Source of the DNA: Betaproteobacteria bacterium
GTDB taxonomy: Bacteria > Pseudomonadota > Gammaproteobacteria > Burkholderiales > Burkholderiaceae_C
DNA length: 7,250 nt
Direction of reading: 5' to 3'
Assembly: GCA_005882155.1 (NCBI GenBank)
Contig: VBCQ01000338.1
Coordinates: forward strand, 1 to 7,250
Program-made: the position numbers and the translations under genes
Part shown: positions 5,358-7,250 of the stretch, piece after piece
Layout: the number at the start of each line of letters is the position of its first letter
Position numbering within the stretch: the stretch's first letter is position 1
The notes under the pieces: generated by a model
What the model was told of the DNA's origin: nothing
Database searches by the model: none
Seen by the model: the letters and a program-made list of their open reading frames with translations, nothing else

Positions 5358-7036
5358 GCCGCCATCACGTAGTCGCCGGGCGCCGCCACGCCGGCCGGAT
5401 GCTTGCGGCTGCCGAGCTTGCGCGGCGCGGCTTTGAGCTCACCCGAGCGAGCCTGCATCCACGCCATCCAATGCGGCCACCAGCTTCCGTCGTGGCGCGC
5501 CGCGCCTGCTGCCCATTCGTCCGGTCCGCTCTCGCCGACTTTGGCAGAAAGAAAGTTCGACTTCGCGACGCCGGGCGGGTTCAGCATGCTCTGCACATGC
5601 CCGGTGTTGGCGAGGATGAATTCGCTGCGCGCTCCGTAGACGCGCGCCGTTTCGTAGCAAGCCTTCCACGGCGTGATGTGGTCGGTGCTGCCGGCGACGA
5701 CGTAGGCATCGACGTCGACTTGCGTCATGTCGATCGGTCGGCCCAGCACTTCGAGCTTGCCGGCTTGCGTGAACGGGCTGTCGCGAAACACGCTGAGCAG
5801 GTCGGCATGGAACGCTGCCGGCAGGCGCGTCGTGTCCGAGTTCCAGTACAGGATGTCGAACGACGGCGGGTTGTTGCCGAGCAGGTAGTTGTTGACCCAG
5901 TAGTTCCAGATCAAATCGTTCGGGCGCAGCCACGCGAACACACGCGCGAGGTCGCAACCGTCGACGACGCCTTTGCGCTTCACGCTCGCTTCGAGCGCGC
6001 GCAGACTGCGCTCGCTGGCGAGCAGGCCCATCGTCGAGTCGGTGGCGCGCGAGGTGTCGAGCATGCACACCGGCGAGACGATGCTCGCGACCTTCTTCTG
6101 CCCGGTGGCCGCGAGCCAGCCGAGGTAGGCCGCCGCGGTCATGCCGCCCGAGCACGCGCCCCACAAGTTGACGTCGGGACTGCGCGTGATTTGGCGTGCG
6201 ACGTCAACCGCTTCGTCGAGCGCTTGCACGTAGGTCGACATGCTCCAGTCGCGCTGTGCCGCGGTCGGGTTACGCCAGCTGACGACGAACATCTGCAAGC
6301 CCTGGCTCATCACGTAGCGCACGAGGCTCTTCTCGGGTGACAGGTCGACGGCGTAGAACTTGTTGACCTGCGGCGGGCACATCACGAGCGGGCGCGAGTA
6401 GACCTTGGCGACCGCCGGCTTGTACTGGATGAGCTCGAGCACCTCGTTGCGGAACACCACGTTGCCCGGCGACAGGCACAGGTTGCGGCCGATCTCGAAG
6501 CCCGACTTGTCGACCGACGACGGCAGGCCGTGGTTGTGCCGCAGGTCATGCACCAAGTTCTTCAAGCCTTTGACGAGGCTGAGTCCGCCGGTGTCGATGG
6601 CGCGCTTGAGCGCTGTCGGGTTGAGCCAGGTGTTGCTCGGCGCGATGGCGTCGACATAGATCGATGCGGCGAGGTGGGCGCGCGCCTTGTCGCGCGCATT
6701 CAGCGAGCTCGCGTCGATGTAGCGGGCCAGCCCTGCGGCGGTGGCGGCATGCGCTTGCAGGAGGCGGCGATGCAGCGGGTTGCTCTGCCATGCGGGGTCG
6801 GCAAAGCGCTTGTCCTTCGGGTCGGGTGCGAGCGTCGACACGCCGAGCGCAGCGCGGCCGAGTTCCTTCGCATACGCGGCCCAGTGGCGCGCGGCGTTCA
6901 CCGGCTGCTTGACGACGGCGCCCGCCAGCGCTTGCGCCGCAGCGCCGAAGTCGCCGGCACGGATGCCGATCAGCGGGTTGACGGCGAGGGTGTTGCGCGC
7001 GGCGGTTTCGCCGAGGCGATCAGGGATTTGCGTCAT
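5354..7036 (-). CDS. phaC: Class II poly(R)-3-hydroxyalkanoate synthase
   Basis: This enzyme polymerises (R)-3-hydroxyacyl-CoA into polyhydroxyalkanoate on storage granules. The 560 residues match class II (medium-chain-length) synthases such as Pseudomonas PhaC1/PhaC2 in length and in many blocks: NTLAVNPLIGIR (15-26), VVFRNEVLELIQY (193-205), NKFYAVDLSPEKSL (225-238), PNDLIWNYWVNNYLLGN (372-388), FDILYWNSDTTRLPAA (393-408) and PAGVAAPGDYV (547-557). The catalytic triad is intact: Cys295 in the lipase-like box WGACSGG, Asp452 in STDHITPW and His480 in NTGHVQS. ATG 7036 is 7 nt after an AAGGAG and gives the expected family N-terminus. Class I enzymes lack these class II blocks, so scl-only activity is less likely, though substrate range is not certain. 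It is 46 nt after the hydratase gene and overlaps phaZ by 4 nt. Confidence 0.96.
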   Translation of the reverse strand: MTQIPDRLGETAARNTLAVNPLIGIRAGDFGAAAQALAGAVVKQPVNAARHWAAYAKELGRAALGVSTLAPDPKDKRFADPAWQSNPLHRRLLQAHAATAAGLARYIDASSLNARDKARAHLAASIYVDAIAPSNTWLNPTALKRAIDTGGLSLVKGLKNLVHDLRHNHGLPSSVDKSGFEIGRNLCLSPGNVVFRNEVLELIQYKPAVAKVYSRPLVMCPPQVNKFYAVDLSPEKSLVRYVMSQGLQMFVVSWRNPTAAQRDWSMSTYVQALDEAVDVARQITRSPDVNLWGACSGGMTAAAYLGWLAATGQKKVASIVSPVCMLDTSRATDSTMGLLASERSLRALEASVKRKGVVDGCDLARVFAWLRPNDLIWNYWVNNYLLGNNPPSFDILYWNSDTTRLPAAFHADLLSVFRDSPFTQAGKLEVLGRPIDMTQVDVDAYVVAGSTDHITPWKACYETARVYGARSEFILANTGHVQSMLNPPGVAKSNFLSAKVGESGPDEWAAGAARHDGSWWPHWMAWMQARSGELKAAPRKLGSRKHPAGVAAPGDYVMAA

Positions 7037-7041
7037 GGGAG

Positions 7042-7054
7042 GTCTCCTTGTCTC
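7042..7054 (-). promoter_or_regulatory. phaC ribosome binding site within a 13-nt leader shared with tctC
   Basis: The minus strand reads GAGACAAGGAGAC, with AAGGAG (7044-7049) placed 7 nt before the phaC ATG. The identical 13 nt precede tctC at 2262-2274. Confidence 0.7.
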
Positions 7055-7072
7055 GATCAGTACCCCGTTGGG

Positions 7073-7096
7073 CTTCGATACCTCAAGGCATCGAAG
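7073..7096 (-). other. Small inverted repeat spanning the hydratase stop codon
   Basis: CTTCGAT (7073-7079) pairs with ATCGAAG (7090-7096) around a 10-nt loop that contains the stop codon of the upstream gene. It lies about 20 nt upstream of the phaC ribosome binding site. No T-run follows in the direction of transcription, so it does not look like a terminator. It may affect mRNA stability, or it may be chance. Confidence 0.3.
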
Positions 7097-7250
7097 GGCC
7101 GCCGACCAGGAGCGTCAATGTCTCCGCCACCAGCGCCGGCTTGGGCTCGCCTTCGATCTCGACCGAATTGATGAGCTTGACGAGTTTGCGTCCCATCCCC
7201 TGGTCCTTGACTTCAGCGACTCGGGCGCGAGTGCGCACGCGTGCGCCGGC
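7083..7250 (-). CDS. phaJ: MaoC-family (R)-specific enoyl-CoA hydratase, PhaJ-like (partial, N-terminus beyond window)
   Basis: Only the last 55 residues are present, entering from the right edge and ending at TGA 7085-7083. They read ARVRTRARVAEVKDQG, then VEIEGEPKPALVAETLTLLV. This is the C-terminal beta-sheet pattern of MaoC/hot-dog dehydratases and is close to the end of PhaJ4-type (R)-specific enoyl-CoA hydratases, which have an EIEG-KPA-AE-L block. Such enzymes convert trans-2-enoyl-CoA from beta-oxidation to (R)-3-hydroxyacyl-CoA, the monomer for PhaC. The gene lies 46 nt upstream of phaC on the same strand, which fits a supply role. The catalytic Asp/His region is outside the window, so PhaJ rather than another MaoC protein is inferred mainly from context and the tail. 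Confidence 0.72.
   Translation of the reverse strand, partial: AGARVRTRARVAEVKDQGMGRKLVKLINSVEIEGEPKPALVAETLTLLVGGPSMP

Noticed and set aside
5345..6340. Plus-strand 331-residue open frame opposite phaC
   Set aside because: It is a shadow of phaC, with antisense composition and no recognisable domain.

Overview
The window is GC-rich and densely packed with genes. It looks like the chromosome of a betaproteobacterium, probably of the order Burkholderiales. The reasons are a Bug-type TctC receptor with its TctBA permease, the high GC content, and the repeated GACAAGGAGAC leader in front of genes. This placement is an inference, because no rRNA or other strong phylogenetic marker is present.

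Left part (1-2258, all minus strand): a tripartite tricarboxylate transporter (TTT) operon in the order tctC, tctB, tctA. The left window edge cuts off tctA. The genes are 2 and 7 nt apart. The tctC leader holds a strong bulged hairpin (2283-2314), and further upstream lies a perfect 14-bp palindrome (2347-2360). TctA seems to lack about 18 residues, roughly one membrane segment, after residue 120.

Middle (2465-3284, plus strand): a complete tRNA-Arg(CCT), then a vapBC toxin-antitoxin pair. The stretch from the likely vapBC promoter to the vapB ribosome binding site holds two interleaved inverted repeats of the same geometry (6-bp arms, 13-bp spacer), a good candidate for an autoregulatory operator.

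Right part (3275-7250, all minus strand): the end of a MaoC-type, PhaJ-like enoyl-CoA hydratase, then a class II PHA synthase (phaC), an intracellular medium-chain-length PHA depolymerase (phaZ, joined to phaC by an ATGA overlap), a lipoprotein of unknown function 10 nt further on, and a RimJ/RimL-type acetyltransferase. PhaJ would supply (R)-3-hydroxyacyl-CoA from beta-oxidation, PhaC would polymerise it and PhaZ would mobilise the polymer, so this is a compact storage cycle of the kind best known in Pseudomonas. No phasin, phaD regulator or second synthase is seen here.

I found no CRISPR array, insertion sequence or clearly new multi-gene system. The most notable points are the Pseudomonas-type PHA cluster with its coupled lipoprotein, the shortened TctA and the vapBC control region.
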